Program-made: the position numbers and the translations under genes
Notes under the pieces: model-generated
Told to the model about the DNA's origin: nothing
The model's database searches: none
What the model saw: only the letters and a program-made list of their open reading frames with translations
Part shown: positions 28,929 through 38,143 of the stretch, piece after piece
How the letters are laid out: each line of letters starts with the position of its first letter
Position numbering within the stretch: position 1 is the first letter of the stretch
NCBI GenBank assembly: GCA_009908505.1
Contig: JAAAPD010000082.1
Span: 1 to 43,034, forward strand
DNA length: 43,034 nucleotides
Direction: 5' to 3'
From: Alphaproteobacteria bacterium
GTDB lineage: Bacteria; Pseudomonadota; Alphaproteobacteria; Rhodobacterales; Rhodobacteraceae

Positions 28929-29426
28929 CTAATCGTTCGGGCAGGGCCAGGCCGCTGCGGCCCCGACCGACGGATGCCGCATCACGTTGCCCGGCGCGAT
29001 GCCCAGCCGGTTCGCCAGCCCGCCGTTGATTTCCAGCACGAATTGCACCGCGTCCCCGCCCGGGATCGGGGTTTCGTCGAGCGGTTGCGCCATGGCGTGC
29101 AGCCGGGTCAGCGTGCCGGTCTCGTCGAAGAACAGCATGTCCAGCGGGATCAGGGTGTTGCGCATCCAGAACGACGTGGGCTGCGGACGCGGATAGACGA
29201 ACAGCATGCCCGACATGGTCGGCAGGTCCTCGACGAACATCAGACCGCGGGATTGCTCGGACGGTGTGTCGGCCACCTTGACCGTGAACCGCGCCGTGCC
29301 CCAATCGCCGCGGATCGAGACCGCCCCCTCGGAACATCCTGCCCCGGCCGGCCCGGCCAGAAAAAGCAGCCAGGCGGCAAGCGCCGCGCTCAGTCGTCCG
29401 CGTATTTCTGAAGACCGGCTTCCCAT
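28929..29426 (-). CDS. DUF192 family exported protein
   Basis: A 165-residue protein with an N-terminal signal peptide (hydrophobic core at about 13-28, cleavage near GAG-CSE) and one DUF192 domain: RGLMFVEDLP, GMLFVYP and SFWMRNTLIPLDMLFFD are family-defining. The function is unknown; the family is often secreted. The ATG at 29426 has an AGAGG site and lies inside the last 37 bp of the cold-shock-domain gene in another frame, so the two are probably co-transcribed and coupled. Confidence 0.88.
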   Translation of the reverse strand: MGSRSSEIRGRLSAALAAWLLFLAGPAGAGCSEGAVSIRGDWGTARFTVKVADTPSEQSRGLMFVEDLPTMSGMLFVYPRPQPTSFWMRNTLIPLDMLFFDETGTLTRLHAMAQPLDETPIPGGDAVQFVLEINGGLANRLGIAPGNVMRHPSVGAAAAWPCPND

Positions 29427-29929
29427 GGCAGAACCTCTGTCGCCATGAGGCCGCGCGTCCCTTCGACGGTCTTGATCCCGATGGCTTCGCCGGGAAGCAA
29501 ATCAGCAAGACCGGATCGGCGCAAGACCTCGATATGCACGAAGACGTCATCCTCGACGCCGAAGATATTGGCAAAACCGAAGCCCTTGACCTTGTCGAAC
29601 CATTTGACCCGCGCCGGTTGCATCGGTGCGGCGGCCAGCTCCTCGGCGCTCATGTCGGCGAAATCGGACAGGCCGCCACCGACGGCCGCCTCCGACACCT
29701 GGATATCCAGCACCTCGGCGGCTTGAAGGCCCCGTTCGGTCTGGTGGACGACCAGCTCGATCTCGGCACCATCGGCAACCGAGCTCTGTCCGAAATTGCG
29801 CAACACATTGGCATGCAACAGGATGTCCGGCCCGCCATCCTCGGCCACCACGAACCCGAACCCCTTGCCGGGATCGAACCACTTCACATGGCCCCGGCGG
29901 ACCTCGCCACTGCTCTTGTCTTCAATCAT
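29390..29929 (-). CDS. Double cold-shock-domain protein
   Basis: A 179-residue protein with two cold-shock domains, CSD1 at about 11-77 and CSD2 at about 106-167. Each has the RNP1-type KGFGF motif after VKWFD (15-26 and 108-119) and a histidine-containing RNP2 strand (ILLHANV, VFVHIEV). A Gly/Ala/Glu-rich linker joins them. Such tandem CSD proteins bind single-stranded RNA or DNA and are typical of Alphaproteobacteria. The frame is open to a TTG at 29971; I chose the ATG at 29929. It lies 142 bp downstream of pdxH, a gap with a CGCGAAA/TTTCGCG stem (30040-30066). Confidence 0.92.
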   Translation of the reverse strand: MIEDKSSGEVRRGHVKWFDPGKGFGFVVAEDGGPDILLHANVLRNFGQSSVADGAEIELVVHQTERGLQAAEVLDIQVSEAAVGGGLSDFADMSAEELAAAPMQPARVKWFDKVKGFGFANIFGVEDDVFVHIEVLRRSGLADLLPGEAIGIKTVEGTRGLMATEVLPWEAGLQKYADD

Positions 29930-30071
29930 TGCATCGCCCCCAGCCCGCCGGACCCCATTTTCCGCAGGCAATTCGATCCTGACCTGCCCGCTGGTGAGAG
30001 CAGATTCAACCCTTATCTTTCGATGATCCCTTTACGTTACGCGAAAAAAACCGATCGGATTTCGCGCGACA

Positions 30072-30674
30072 TCAAGGGCTAAGCCTTTGAACTGTCCAGG
30101 TTTTATCCTGAGCCACCTGCCACAGGAACCGATCATGCAAACGAAACGCCCCGTCGGCCCAAAACTCGATTTGCACAGGTGCAATACGGTAGCCGCCCCA
30201 AAACGGTGGCCGCGCCGGATCGGACCCCTTCTCGGCGGTGATCCGCGCCACTTCGGCCATTAGGCGGGTGCGGGACGACAGCGGCTGAGACTGGTGCGAG
30301 GCCCAGGCACCCAGCCGGCTTTTCAGGCTGCGGCTGCGGTAATAGGCATCTGCCTTTTCACCCGTTTCGCGGGTGACGGTGCCCCGCACGCGGATCTGCC
30401 GGCGCAGGCTCTTCCAGTGCATCACGAAGCTCGCCTTGCCAGAGCCCTCGATCTCTTGCGCCTTGGCGCTGCCGTAATTGGTATAGAAGACGAAGCCATC
30501 GTTCTCGATCTCCTTGAGCAGCACCATGCGGGAATTGGGCAGCCCGTCGGCATCGACCGTGGCCAGGGCGATGGCGTTGGGATCGTTCGGTTCGGTCTGT
30601 TCGGCCTCGGCCAGCCAGCGCCGGGCGATGACGAAGGGGTCCTCGCCCTCAAAGATGCCGCTGCGGTCGCTCAT
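30072..30674 (-). CDS. pdxH: Pyridoxamine 5'-phosphate oxidase
   Basis: FMN-dependent oxidation of pyridoxine or pyridoxamine 5'-phosphate to pyridoxal 5'-phosphate, the cofactor of the aminotransferases in this window. The 200-residue protein has the FMN-binding SRMVLLKEI and [13 protein letters not shown] region, and the C-terminal signature ending [14 protein letters not shown]. The frame extends to 30707, but the ATG at 30674 has an AGGAGG site. It diverges from fabI across 161 bp. Confidence 0.95.
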   Translation of the reverse strand: MSDRSGIFEGEDPFVIARRWLAEAEQTEPNDPNAIALATVDADGLPNSRMVLLKEIENDGFVFYTNYGSAKAQEIEGSGKASFVMHWKSLRRQIRVRGTVTRETGEKADAYYRSRSLKSRLGAWASHQSQPLSSRTRLMAEVARITAEKGSDPARPPFWGGYRIAPVQIEFWADGAFRLHDRFLWQVAQDKTWTVQRLSP

Positions 30675-30788
30675 CCCTGCCTCCTGCGCGTCTTCGGATC
30701 GGTTCAAGGCCCGGGTGCTACCCGCCCTCTGAGAAAGGTTCTAGGGCATGTGACGCGATGTCAAACGCGTCTTGATGCCTTCTGACGC

Positions 30789-30807
30789 TTGGCTTACACC
30801 AAGCCAA
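30789..30807. promoter_or_regulatory. Inverted repeat TTGGCTT-N5-AAGCCAA upstream of fabI
   Basis: A perfect 7-bp inverted repeat around ACACC ends 28 bp before the fabI ATG, in the pdxH-fabI divergent region. It could be a repressor site or an mRNA 5' hairpin. I cannot assign a regulator. Confidence 0.4.
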
Positions 30808-30835
30808 ACCACGGCCGGGACGGCAGGAGAGAAAG

Positions 30836-31642
30836 ATGTCTTCCAATCTGATGCAGGGGAAACGCGGGCTTATTATGGGCCTGGCCAACGACAAGTCGAT
30901 CGCCTGGGGCATTGCGCAGGCATTGGCGGGCGCCGGGGCAGACCTGGCCTTTTCCTACCAGGGCGAGGCGCTCAAGAAACGGGTCGGTCCGCTGGCCGAA
31001 CAATTGGGGTCCAACATCGTCCTGCCCTGTGACGTGGGCGACGAGGCCAGCATCGACGCCATGTTCGACGGCCTGAAGAAGCACTGGGACAGCCTCGATT
31101 TCGTGGTGCATGCCATCGGCTATTCCGACAAGTCCGAATTGCGGGGCCGCTACGTCGATACCAGCCGCGCAAATTTTGCCATGTCCATGGACATTTCCGT
31201 CTATTCCTTCACCGCCGTCATGCAGCGCGCCGAAAAGATGATGGGTGCCGGCGGCAGTGCCGTGACCCTGACCTATTACGGCGCCGAACAGGTGATGCCC
31301 CACTATAATGTCATGGGCGTGGCCAAGGCCGCGCTGGAGGCCAGCGTGCGCTACATGGCCGAGGACCTGGGCAAGGACGGGATCCGCGTCAACGCCATTT
31401 CCGCCGGCCCGATCAAGACATTGGCTTCCAGCGGCATCGGTGATTTCCGCTATATCCTGAAATGGAACGAGTACAACTCGCCCCTGCGCAAGAACGTCAG
31501 CATCGACGAGGTGGGCGGCTCGGCGCTCTATCTGCTCAGCGATCTTAGCGGCGGCGTCACCGGCGAGGTGCATCACGTGGATGCGGGCTATCACGTCGTC
31601 GGCATGAAGGCCGTCGATGCCCCGGACATCGAAAAGGGATAA
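30836..31642 (+). CDS. fabI: Enoyl-[acyl-carrier-protein] reductase (NADH)
   Basis: Catalyses the last reduction of each fatty-acid elongation round. The 268-residue SDR protein has the FabI-type cofactor motif GLANDKSIAWGIA (15-27), and the catalytic Y147, Y157 and K164 in the Y-x9-Y-x6-K arrangement. A GGAGAG site precedes the ATG. FabI is the triclosan/isoniazid-type target in other bacteria. It heads a tight unit with gpt (6-bp gap) and an aminotransferase. Confidence 0.97.
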   Translation: MSSNLMQGKRGLIMGLANDKSIAWGIAQALAGAGADLAFSYQGEALKKRVGPLAEQLGSNIVLPCDVGDEASIDAMFDGLKKHWDSLDFVVHAIGYSDKSELRGRYVDTSRANFAMSMDISVYSFTAVMQRAEKMMGAGGSAVTLTYYGAEQVMPHYNVMGVAKAALEASVRYMAEDLGKDGIRVNAISAGPIKTLASSGIGDFRYILKWNEYNSPLRKNVSIDEVGGSALYLLSDLSGGVTGEVHHVDAGYHVVGMKAVDAPDIEKG

Positions 31643-31648
31643 GGGGAA

Positions 31649-32170
31649 ATGGTCGACAACCGCCTGCCGCATGAAAAGGGGTTCCATGTCAGCTGGGACC
31701 AACTGCATCGCGACAGCCGGGCCCTGGCCTGGCGGCTGGATGGCAAGGGCCCCGATGATGGCGCCTGGCGCGCCGTCGTGGCGATCACGCGCGGCGGCAT
31801 GGCCCCGGCGATGATCGTGGCGCGCGAACTTGATATCCGCACGGTCGACACGATCTCGGTGAAATCCTACCTTTCGGGCGGCGGCGAGGCCGATCAACGC
31901 CGCGAGGCGCAGGTGCTCAAGAGCCCGGATGCCGGGATGATGGGCGATGGCGAGGGCGTGCTGATCGTCGACGACCTGGTCGATACGGGCAAGACGCTGG
32001 AACTGGTGCGCGAGATGTATCCCAAGGCGCATTTCGCCACCGTCTATGCCAAGCCCCAGGGCGAGCCGCAGGTCCAGACCTTCATAACCGGCGTCAGCCA
32101 GGACACCTGGATCTTCTTTCCCTGGGACATGGCCCTGCAATATGTCGAACCCTATCGCGGCAAGGATTGA
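31649..32170 (+). CDS. gpt: Xanthine phosphoribosyltransferase
   Basis: Purine salvage: transfers ribose 5-phosphate from PRPP to xanthine or guanine. The 173-residue protein has the PRPP motif [13 protein letters not shown] (104-116), the [10 protein letters not shown] loop (45-54) and a C-terminal WIFFPWD region as in E. coli Gpt, slightly longer than the enterobacterial protein. An AGGGGA site precedes the ATG. Its stop overlaps the next start (TGATG), so the aminotransferase is translationally coupled. Confidence 0.92.
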   Translation: MVDNRLPHEKGFHVSWDQLHRDSRALAWRLDGKGPDDGAWRAVVAITRGGMAPAMIVARELDIRTVDTISVKSYLSGGGEADQRREAQVLKSPDAGMMGDGEGVLIVDDLVDTGKTLELVREMYPKAHFATVYAKPQGEPQVQTFITGVSQDTWIFFPWDMALQYVEPYRGKD

Positions 32171-33351
32171 TGCGCTGGCATCCGCGCACCGCTGACACCT
32201 TCGCCTCGCCCATCGTCGAGACCCAGGCCTGGATGCGGCAGGTGCAATTGCCCGCCGACATGCCGCTGCTCAACGTGGCGCAGGCCGCGCCCACCGACCC
32301 GCCGCCCGAAGGGCTGCGCCGGGCCATCGCAGAGGCCGCGATGGAGGACAACGCGGCGCATCTTTACGGCGAGGTGCTGGGCCTGCGCGCCCTGCGCGAA
32401 GAGGTGGCGCAGCAATTCTCGGGCGCCTATGGCGGCGCGCTTGGTGCGGAAAACGTCGCGATCACAAGCGGTTGCAACCAGGCCTTCGCGGCGGCCATCG
32501 CCGGTCTGTGCGGCCAGGGCGACCAGGTGATTCTGCCATGCCCGTGGTATTTCAACCACGCCATGTGGCTGGACATGATGGGCGTTGAAACGCTGCCGCT
32601 GTCCACCGGCGCGGACCTGCTTCCCGACTCGGATCGCGCGGAGGCGCTGATCACCGACCGCACCCGCGCAATTGTGCTGGTCAGTCCCAATAATCCCGGC
32701 GGCGTGGAGTATCCCCCCGCCCTGATGCGCGCCTTCTTCGAGCTTGCCCGGCGCCGCGGGCTAAAACTGATCGTGGACGAAACCTATCGCGATTTCGATA
32801 GCCGCGGCGGCCCGCCCCATGACCTGCTGGCCGACCCCGACTGGGACGACACGCTGATCCAGCTTTACTCCTTTTCAAAGGCTTACCGCCTGACCGGGCA
32901 CCGCGTGGGCGCGATGGTGGGCGCACCGGGGCTTCTCAAACAGATCGAGAAATTCCTCGACACTGTCACGATCTGTCCCAACCAGCTGGGCCAGCGCGCG
33001 GCGCTTTGGGGGATGCGCAACCTGGCGCAATGGCTGGCCGCCGAGCGGGCCGAGATCCTGGCGCGCCGCGACGCGATCGTCGCGGGCTTTCCGACGCTGG
33101 CCGGCCGCGGCTGGCGCCTGCGCGGCTGTGGTGCCTATTTCGCCTATGTGGACCATCCGTTCGAGGGCTCGTCGCTGAACATCGCGCCACAGATGCTGGC
33201 CCGCGCCGGGGTGCTGATCCTGCCCGGAACCTTCTTCATGCCCGCAGGCGCCGAAACCGGCCGCCGGGCCTTCCGCATCGCCTTTGCCAACGTGGACCGG
33301 GCCGGGATTTCGACCCTGTTCGAGCGACTCGCCGCCTTCCGGCCCGCCTGA
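32170..33351 (+). CDS. PLP-dependent aminotransferase, class I/II
   Basis: A 393-residue fold-type I aminotransferase. The PLP lysine is K237 in SFSKAYRLTGHRVG, with N175 in VSPNNPGG, D203 in IVDETY and R245. The NNPGG in place of NNPTG is a mild variant. Substrate specificity is not evident. I placed the start at the ATG overlapping the gpt stop. No obvious metabolic link to fabI or gpt is seen beyond operon sharing. Confidence 0.9.
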   Translation: MRWHPRTADTFASPIVETQAWMRQVQLPADMPLLNVAQAAPTDPPPEGLRRAIAEAAMEDNAAHLYGEVLGLRALREEVAQQFSGAYGGALGAENVAITSGCNQAFAAAIAGLCGQGDQVILPCPWYFNHAMWLDMMGVETLPLSTGADLLPDSDRAEALITDRTRAIVLVSPNNPGGVEYPPALMRAFFELARRRGLKLIVDETYRDFDSRGGPPHDLLADPDWDDTLIQLYSFSKAYRLTGHRVGAMVGAPGLLKQIEKFLDTVTICPNQLGQRAALWGMRNLAQWLAAERAEILARRDAIVAGFPTLAGRGWRLRGCGAYFAYVDHPFEGSSLNIAPQMLARAGVLILPGTFFMPAGAETGRRAFRIAFANVDRAGISTLFERLAAFRPA

Positions 33352-33420
33352 TCGCTTGCACCGCCTGACGCCCGACCCTATTGAGGGACGGCAAACAATC
33401 TGGAGCAGGCAAAAGGCACC

Positions 33421-35268
33421 ATGGCTGACGGCACCAAGAAAAACCGCCCCTTCGTCTGGATCGTTATCGGCTTGCTGATGTTCGGCATGGTCGGCTTCGG
33501 CGCGACCGGACTGTCGGGCCGGATCAGTTCCATCGGAACGGTCGGCGCGCTGGACGTGCCGGTCAACGCCTATGCCGCCGAGCTGCGCGGCCGCATCCAG
33601 GCCGCCTCGGCCCAGGCCGGGCAGGCCATATCCTTTGCCCAGGCACGCGACCGCGGCATCCCGCAACAGGCGCTGCAACAGGTGGTGCAGGCCCGCGTCC
33701 TCGACAACGAGATGCACGAGATGGGCGTGTCCGTGGGGGACGAAACCGTGCGCCGCGAAGTGGTGAACAATCTGGCCTTCGCGGGGCCTGATGGTGCGTT
33801 CGATCGGGAACAATACCGGGCACTTCTGCGGGACAATGGGCTGACGGAGCAGCAATACGAGGCCGAGATCCGCGACGACAGCAGCCGCGCGCTGCTGCAA
33901 CGGGCCGTGATAGCCGGCCTGCCCGCGCCCGACGTTCTAGCCGAGACCGTCGCCTCCTATATCGGCGAACAGCGGGATTTCACCTGGGACACCTTGGGCC
34001 CCGAGGACCTGCAAGCCCCCCTGCCCGACCCGACCGAGGCCGATCTGCGCGCCCATTACGACGACAACCCCGCGGCCTATACCGCGCCCGAGACCAAGGT
34101 CGTCACCTATGCCTGGCTGACCCCGGACATGATTCAGGACGATGTCACCGTCGATGAAGCCGAACTGCGGCAGGCCTACCAGGACCGGATCGACGAATTC
34201 GTCCAGCCCGAGCGGCGCCTGGTGGAACGGCTGAGCTTCGGCACCGTCGAGGCCGCCGAGAACGCGCTGGGCCGGATCGCCGCGGGCGAAACGGATTTCG
34301 ACGCGCTGGTGGCCGATCGCGGTCTGGAGCTGGCGGATATCGACCTGGGCGACGTGACCGAAACCGAACTTCGGGACGCCGGCGCCGAGGTTTTCGAGGC
34401 CGAGACCGGTGCGGTGGTCGGCCCCTTCGACAGCCCCGTGGGCCCCGCCCTGTTCCGTGTGAATGCCGTATTGGCCGCGCAGGAAACCAGTTTCGAAGAG
34501 GCTCGCCCGATCCTGCGTGAAGACCGCGCCGCCGCCCGCGCCCGCCGCGTGATCGAGGACCAATTCGAGCCGGTGACCGACCTGCTCGCAGGGGGCGCGC
34601 GGCTCGAGGATCTGGCAGAGCGCACCGATATGAAACTGGGCCAGATGGACTGGACCCCGCAGGTGCAGGACGGCATCGCCGCCTATGCAACCTTCCGCGA
34701 GGTGGTGACTCAGCTGGAGCCAGGCGCCTTCCCCGAATTGCACGAGCTGGAGGATGGCGGACTGTTCTCTGTCCGCGTCGACGAGGTCCGCGATCCCGAA
34801 CTGCAGCCATACGAGGCCGTGCGTGACCAGGTGGTTGCCGATCGGGAGCGCGCCGAGACCCGGCGCCGCCTGCTGGCCCTGGCCGAGGATATCGCCGGCC
34901 GGCTCGACGCCGAGACCGAGTTTACCGAGGCCGGGCTTGACGGTGCCATCGCCGAGACGGGCCTGACGCGCCGCAGCTTCCTCAACGGAACGCCACCGGG
35001 TTTCATGGGGCAGATTTTCGACCTGGAGGTCGGCGAAACTGCCGTGGTCGAAGGGCCCGACACTGTGGTCGTCGCGCGTCTCGACGCCATCACCCCACCC
35101 GCCGAGGATGACCCGCTGGTCACTGCCGAAGCCGAGGCCGTCGCCGCGCGGGCCGGCGAGGGCATGGCGCTGGACATCTTCACCGCCTTCAGCAGCGCGG
35201 TGCAGGCCGACACGGATGTCCAGATCCGCCAGGAGGCGGTGAACGCCGTCCACGCGAATTTCCAGTAG
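33421..35268 (+). CDS. PpiD/SurA-like periplasmic peptidyl-prolyl isomerase
   Basis: A 615-residue membrane-anchored folding factor. One N-terminal transmembrane helix (about 11-30) anchors a long periplasmic part: a SurA-N-type helical chaperone domain (about 45-180), a degenerate parvulin-like domain (about 264-350, with the AAGETDFDALVADRG...DLG pattern) and a helical C-terminal portion. It should help outer-membrane and secreted proteins fold. It begins 69 bp after the aminotransferase and ends 3 bp before trpE, so trpE may depend on transcription through it. Confidence 0.88.
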   Translation: MADGTKKNRPFVWIVIGLLMFGMVGFGATGLSGRISSIGTVGALDVPVNAYAAELRGRIQAASAQAGQAISFAQARDRGIPQQALQQVVQARVLDNEMHEMGVSVGDETVRREVVNNLAFAGPDGAFDREQYRALLRDNGLTEQQYEAEIRDDSSRALLQRAVIAGLPAPDVLAETVASYIGEQRDFTWDTLGPEDLQAPLPDPTEADLRAHYDDNPAAYTAPETKVVTYAWLTPDMIQDDVTVDEAELRQAYQDRIDEFVQPERRLVERLSFGTVEAAENALGRIAAGETDFDALVADRGLELADIDLGDVTETELRDAGAEVFEAETGAVVGPFDSPVGPALFRVNAVLAAQETSFEEARPILREDRAAARARRVIEDQFEPVTDLLAGGARLEDLAERTDMKLGQMDWTPQVQDGIAAYATFREVVTQLEPGAFPELHELEDGGLFSVRVDEVRDPELQPYEAVRDQVVADRERAETRRRLLALAEDIAGRLDAETEFTEAGLDGAIAETGLTRRSFLNGTPPGFMGQIFDLEVGETAVVEGPDTVVVARLDAITPPAEDDPLVTAEAEAVAARAGEGMALDIFTAFSSAVQADTDVQIRQEAVNAVHANFQ

Positions 35269-35271
35269 ACC

Positions 35272-36786
35272 ATGGCGCTATACCCTGAATACGACGTCTT
35301 TCGCGCAAGTTTCGAGGCCGGCGAGAACCAGGTGGTCTACACCCGCCTGGCCGCCGACCTGGACACGCCGGTATCGTTGATGCTCAAGCTCAACGGCGCT
35401 GGCAAACATGCCTTCCTGCTGGAAAGCGTCACTGGCGGCGAGGTGCGCGGGCGCTACTCGATCATCGGCATGAACCCCGACCTGATCTGGAAATGCCGCG
35501 GCACGCAGGCCCGGATAAACCGCCAGGCGCGGATCGACGACGCGGCCTTCGAGGATCTGGAGGACCATCCGCTGGACAGCTTCCGCGCCGTTCTGACCGA
35601 AAGCCGCATCGACCTGCCCGACGACCTGCCCGCGGCCAGTGCGGGCCTCTTCGGCTTCCTGGGCTATGATATGATCCGGCTGGTCGAGTATCTGCCCGAC
35701 ATCAACCCCGACCCGCTGGGCCTGCCCGACGCGGTGATGCTGCGTCCCTCGGTCGTGGCGGTGCTCGACGGGGTCAAGGGCGACGTCATCCTTGTCGCGC
35801 CGGCCTGGGCCAATTCCGGGCTGTCGGCAAAGGCCGCCCATGCCCAGGCCGCCGAGCGGGTGATGGATGCCCGCCGCGCGCTGGACCGGCCCATGCCCGA
35901 GCAGGTCCGCACCCTGGGCGAGGCCGAGGCCGAGGGCGAGGCGGTCAGCAACTTCACCCACGAGGGCTACAAGGCCGCCGTGGAAAAGGCCAAGGACTAC
36001 ATCAAGGCCGGCGATATCTTCCAGGTGGTGCCCGCCCAACGCTGGACCCAGAGCTTCCGCGAACCCCCCTTCTCGCTCTATCGGTCGCTGCGGCGCACGA
36101 ACCCGTCACCTTTCATGTTTTTCTTCAACTTCGGCGGCTACCAGGTGATCGGGGCCAGCCCCGAAATCCTGGTGCGCGTGATGGATGGCGAGGTCACGAT
36201 CCGCCCCATCGCCGGCACCCGTCCGCGCGGCGCCACCCCGGACGAGGACAAGGCCAACGAGGCCGACCTGATGGCCGATGAAAAGGAACTGGCCGAGCAC
36301 CTGATGCTGCTGGATCTGGGCCGCAACGATGTGGGCCGCGTGGCCAAAATCGGCACCGTGCGCCCGACCGAGCAGTTCATCGTCGAACGCTATTCCCACG
36401 TCATGCATATCGTCTCGAACGTGGTGGGCGAGTTGGCCGTGGACCAAGACGCCCTTTCGGCCTTCTTCGCGGGAATGCCCGCGGGGACTGTCTCGGGCGC
36501 GCCAAAGGTCCGCGCCATGGAGATCATCGACGAGCTGGAGCCGGAAAAGCGCGGCGTCTATGGCGGCGGCGTCGGCTATTTCAGCGCGGGCGGCGACATG
36601 GACATGTGTATCGCGCTGCGCACAGCCGTCCTGAGGGGCGAGAATCTTTATATCCAGGCTGGTGGTGGCGTCGTCCATGACAGCGACCCCGAGGCGGAAT
36701 ACATGGAAACGGTTCACAAGTCCGGCGCCATCCGCCGGGCCGCGGCCGAAGCGCACCGGTTCACCTCGGGCAGCGGCGGAAACTGA
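35272..36786 (+). CDS. trpE: Anthranilate synthase component I
   Basis: Converts chorismate and ammonia to anthranilate, with TrpG supplying ammonia from glutamine. The 504-residue protein carries LLES (49-52), the tryptophan feedback-binding element, and the C-terminal chorismate-binding domain with IAGTRPRGA, LDLGRNDVGRVA, PAGTVSGAPKVRAMEI and the GGGVVHDSDP end. The start is 3 bp after the PpiD-like stop. It is separated from trpG by two unrelated envelope genes and a gene on the other strand, so trpE and trpG are not in one simple operon here. No leader peptide or attenuator is visible before it. Confidence 0.97.
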   Translation: MALYPEYDVFRASFEAGENQVVYTRLAADLDTPVSLMLKLNGAGKHAFLLESVTGGEVRGRYSIIGMNPDLIWKCRGTQARINRQARIDDAAFEDLEDHPLDSFRAVLTESRIDLPDDLPAASAGLFGFLGYDMIRLVEYLPDINPDPLGLPDAVMLRPSVVAVLDGVKGDVILVAPAWANSGLSAKAAHAQAAERVMDARRALDRPMPEQVRTLGEAEAEGEAVSNFTHEGYKAAVEKAKDYIKAGDIFQVVPAQRWTQSFREPPFSLYRSLRRTNPSPFMFFFNFGGYQVIGASPEILVRVMDGEVTIRPIAGTRPRGATPDEDKANEADLMADEKELAEHLMLLDLGRNDVGRVAKIGTVRPTEQFIVERYSHVMHIVSNVVGELAVDQDALSAFFAGMPAGTVSGAPKVRAMEIIDELEPEKRGVYGGGVGYFSAGGDMDMCIALRTAVLRGENLYIQAGGGVVHDSDPEAEYMETVHKSGAIRRAAAEAHRFTSGSGGN

Positions 36787-36891
36787 CGCCCCCCTAGGTC
36801 TGGAATACCGGATTAGGCGAGCGCCCCTGAAAATGCTATCCTCAGGGCGTCCGGCACCGATTTCGCCGGGCGGTACAGATTGGATAGCACC

Positions 36892-37605
36892 ATGTTCCGC
36901 CGCATTTTTCCAGCGGTCGCAGGCTGTTTCATTTGCATGGCCACGCCCGTCGCGGCCGAGCCCAGTTTTCCCTGTTCCGGCCAGCTGACCCCGACCGAAT
37001 CCCGTATCTGCGACAGCCCGCTTCTGGGCGCCCTCGACAGGCGCATGGCCCGCGCCTTCTACGCCGCGCGCGACCGCGCCAGCGGTGCCGCCAGCCGCGA
37101 CCTGATCGAGGCGCAGCGCCTCTGGCTGCGCTGGCGCGCCACATGCGGCAGCGACGGCGATTGCCTGCGCCGCCGCTACGAGGCCCGGCTCGCCGATCTG
37201 GGCACGCCCGACCTGCTGACGCTGGAGCTCGCGACGCCCGGCAATGCCACGGCCGCCGCCGACCAGGTGGTCGACCGGCGCATCACCGACACCCGCTACG
37301 AGGTCGAATACGGCGACGGGACGGTGCGCTGGCAGTCAATCGGCGGGGGCAGCATGGGGGTGACCTATCCCGACGGCACCGGCACGACCAGCATGTTCTC
37401 GCAGGCGCCGCCGCCGGAATTTCCCGGCCTGCCCGGCAGTTTCGCAAGTTGGGGCGATGGGTTGGAAACCAGCCTTCTGGGCATCATCGACCAGTTGCTC
37501 AGCCCCGCCGACCGACAGGAATACCGCACACTGACCGATGCCAAGCCCTACTCGGTGCGCGTCAGCGATCACCTGACCGTCATCCAGTTCCTGACCCGAC
37601 CCTAG
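36892..37605 (+). CDS. Exported protein with LprI-like (DUF1311) N-terminal domain
   Basis: A 237-residue protein with a signal peptide (1-22, cleavage after VAA). It is followed by a DUF1311/LprI-like domain (about 25-100): paired cysteines (C28, C40 and two near 88 and 94), the SRICDSPLLGALDRRMARAFY helix start and LWLRWRATCG. LprI is a lysozyme inhibitor in Mycobacterium; a wall-enzyme inhibitor role here is only a suggestion. The second half is Gly/Ser/Thr-rich and unrecognised. The frame opens at 36880 with TTG; I chose the ATG at 36892. It is 10 bp from the next gene. Confidence 0.82.
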   Translation: MFRRIFPAVAGCFICMATPVAAEPSFPCSGQLTPTESRICDSPLLGALDRRMARAFYAARDRASGAASRDLIEAQRLWLRWRATCGSDGDCLRRRYEARLADLGTPDLLTLELATPGNATAAADQVVDRRITDTRYEVEYGDGTVRWQSIGGGSMGVTYPDGTGTTSMFSQAPPPEFPGLPGSFASWGDGLETSLLGIIDQLLSPADRQEYRTLTDAKPYSVRVSDHLTVIQFLTRP

Positions 37606-37615
37606 GGAGGCCCCG

Positions 37616-38134
37616 ATGCCGCGCCTGATCCTGCTTTGTCTGTCGCTGTTCCTGTTCCCGCTCGGCCTGGCCGCGCAGGACGACGGAGAAAGCGCCATTC
37701 CCGCAATCGAAGGTCTGCTCAGCCCGTCGCAATCGGCCCCCGGTGCAGGCGACGACCCCTTCGGCATGGTCCTGCCATCCGGGTTCGAACCCGACGAGGT
37801 CACGCGCCGATCGATCCAAACCGCCGTGCGGGGCTTTTATGACTACCGCACCGAGGCTTTCGACTACCGGATGTCGGTGTTCCGCTGGCAGCACGTATCG
37901 ACCCAGATCATCTTTTTCGTGGTCATCGCCGTGGTCGCCGTGGGGCTCTACTTTTCGTGGCTGCAATTCCACGCAAGCGAGGACAAGGCCGGTATGGGCA
38001 CCACCAGCATCGAGGCCGGCAAGTCCGGGTTCAAGATCTCGTCCCCGGTGCTGGGGGTGATCATCCTGACGCTGTCGCTGGCCTTCTTCTACCTCTACCT
38101 GATTCATGTCTACCCGGTCAGCGACACGTTCTGA
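37616..38134 (+). CDS. Membrane protein of unknown function, 172 aa
   Basis: A protein with a signal peptide (1-20, cleavage after LAA), an Asp/Glu/Pro-containing extracytoplasmic stretch (21-90), and two transmembrane helices (about 97-116 and 144-164) joined by a short loop. I recognise no family. A GGGAGG site precedes the ATG, and it lies 10 bp after the LprI-like gene, so the two are probably co-expressed. Its stop is 9 bp from that of the convergent YibQ-type gene, without a clear terminator. Confidence 0.78.
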   Translation: MPRLILLCLSLFLFPLGLAAQDDGESAIPAIEGLLSPSQSAPGAGDDPFGMVLPSGFEPDEVTRRSIQTAVRGFYDYRTEAFDYRMSVFRWQHVSTQIIFFVVIAVVAVGLYFSWLQFHASEDKAGMGTTSIEAGKSGFKISSPVLGVIILTLSLAFFYLYLIHVYPVSDTF

Positions 38135-38143
38135 CGGCAGACC

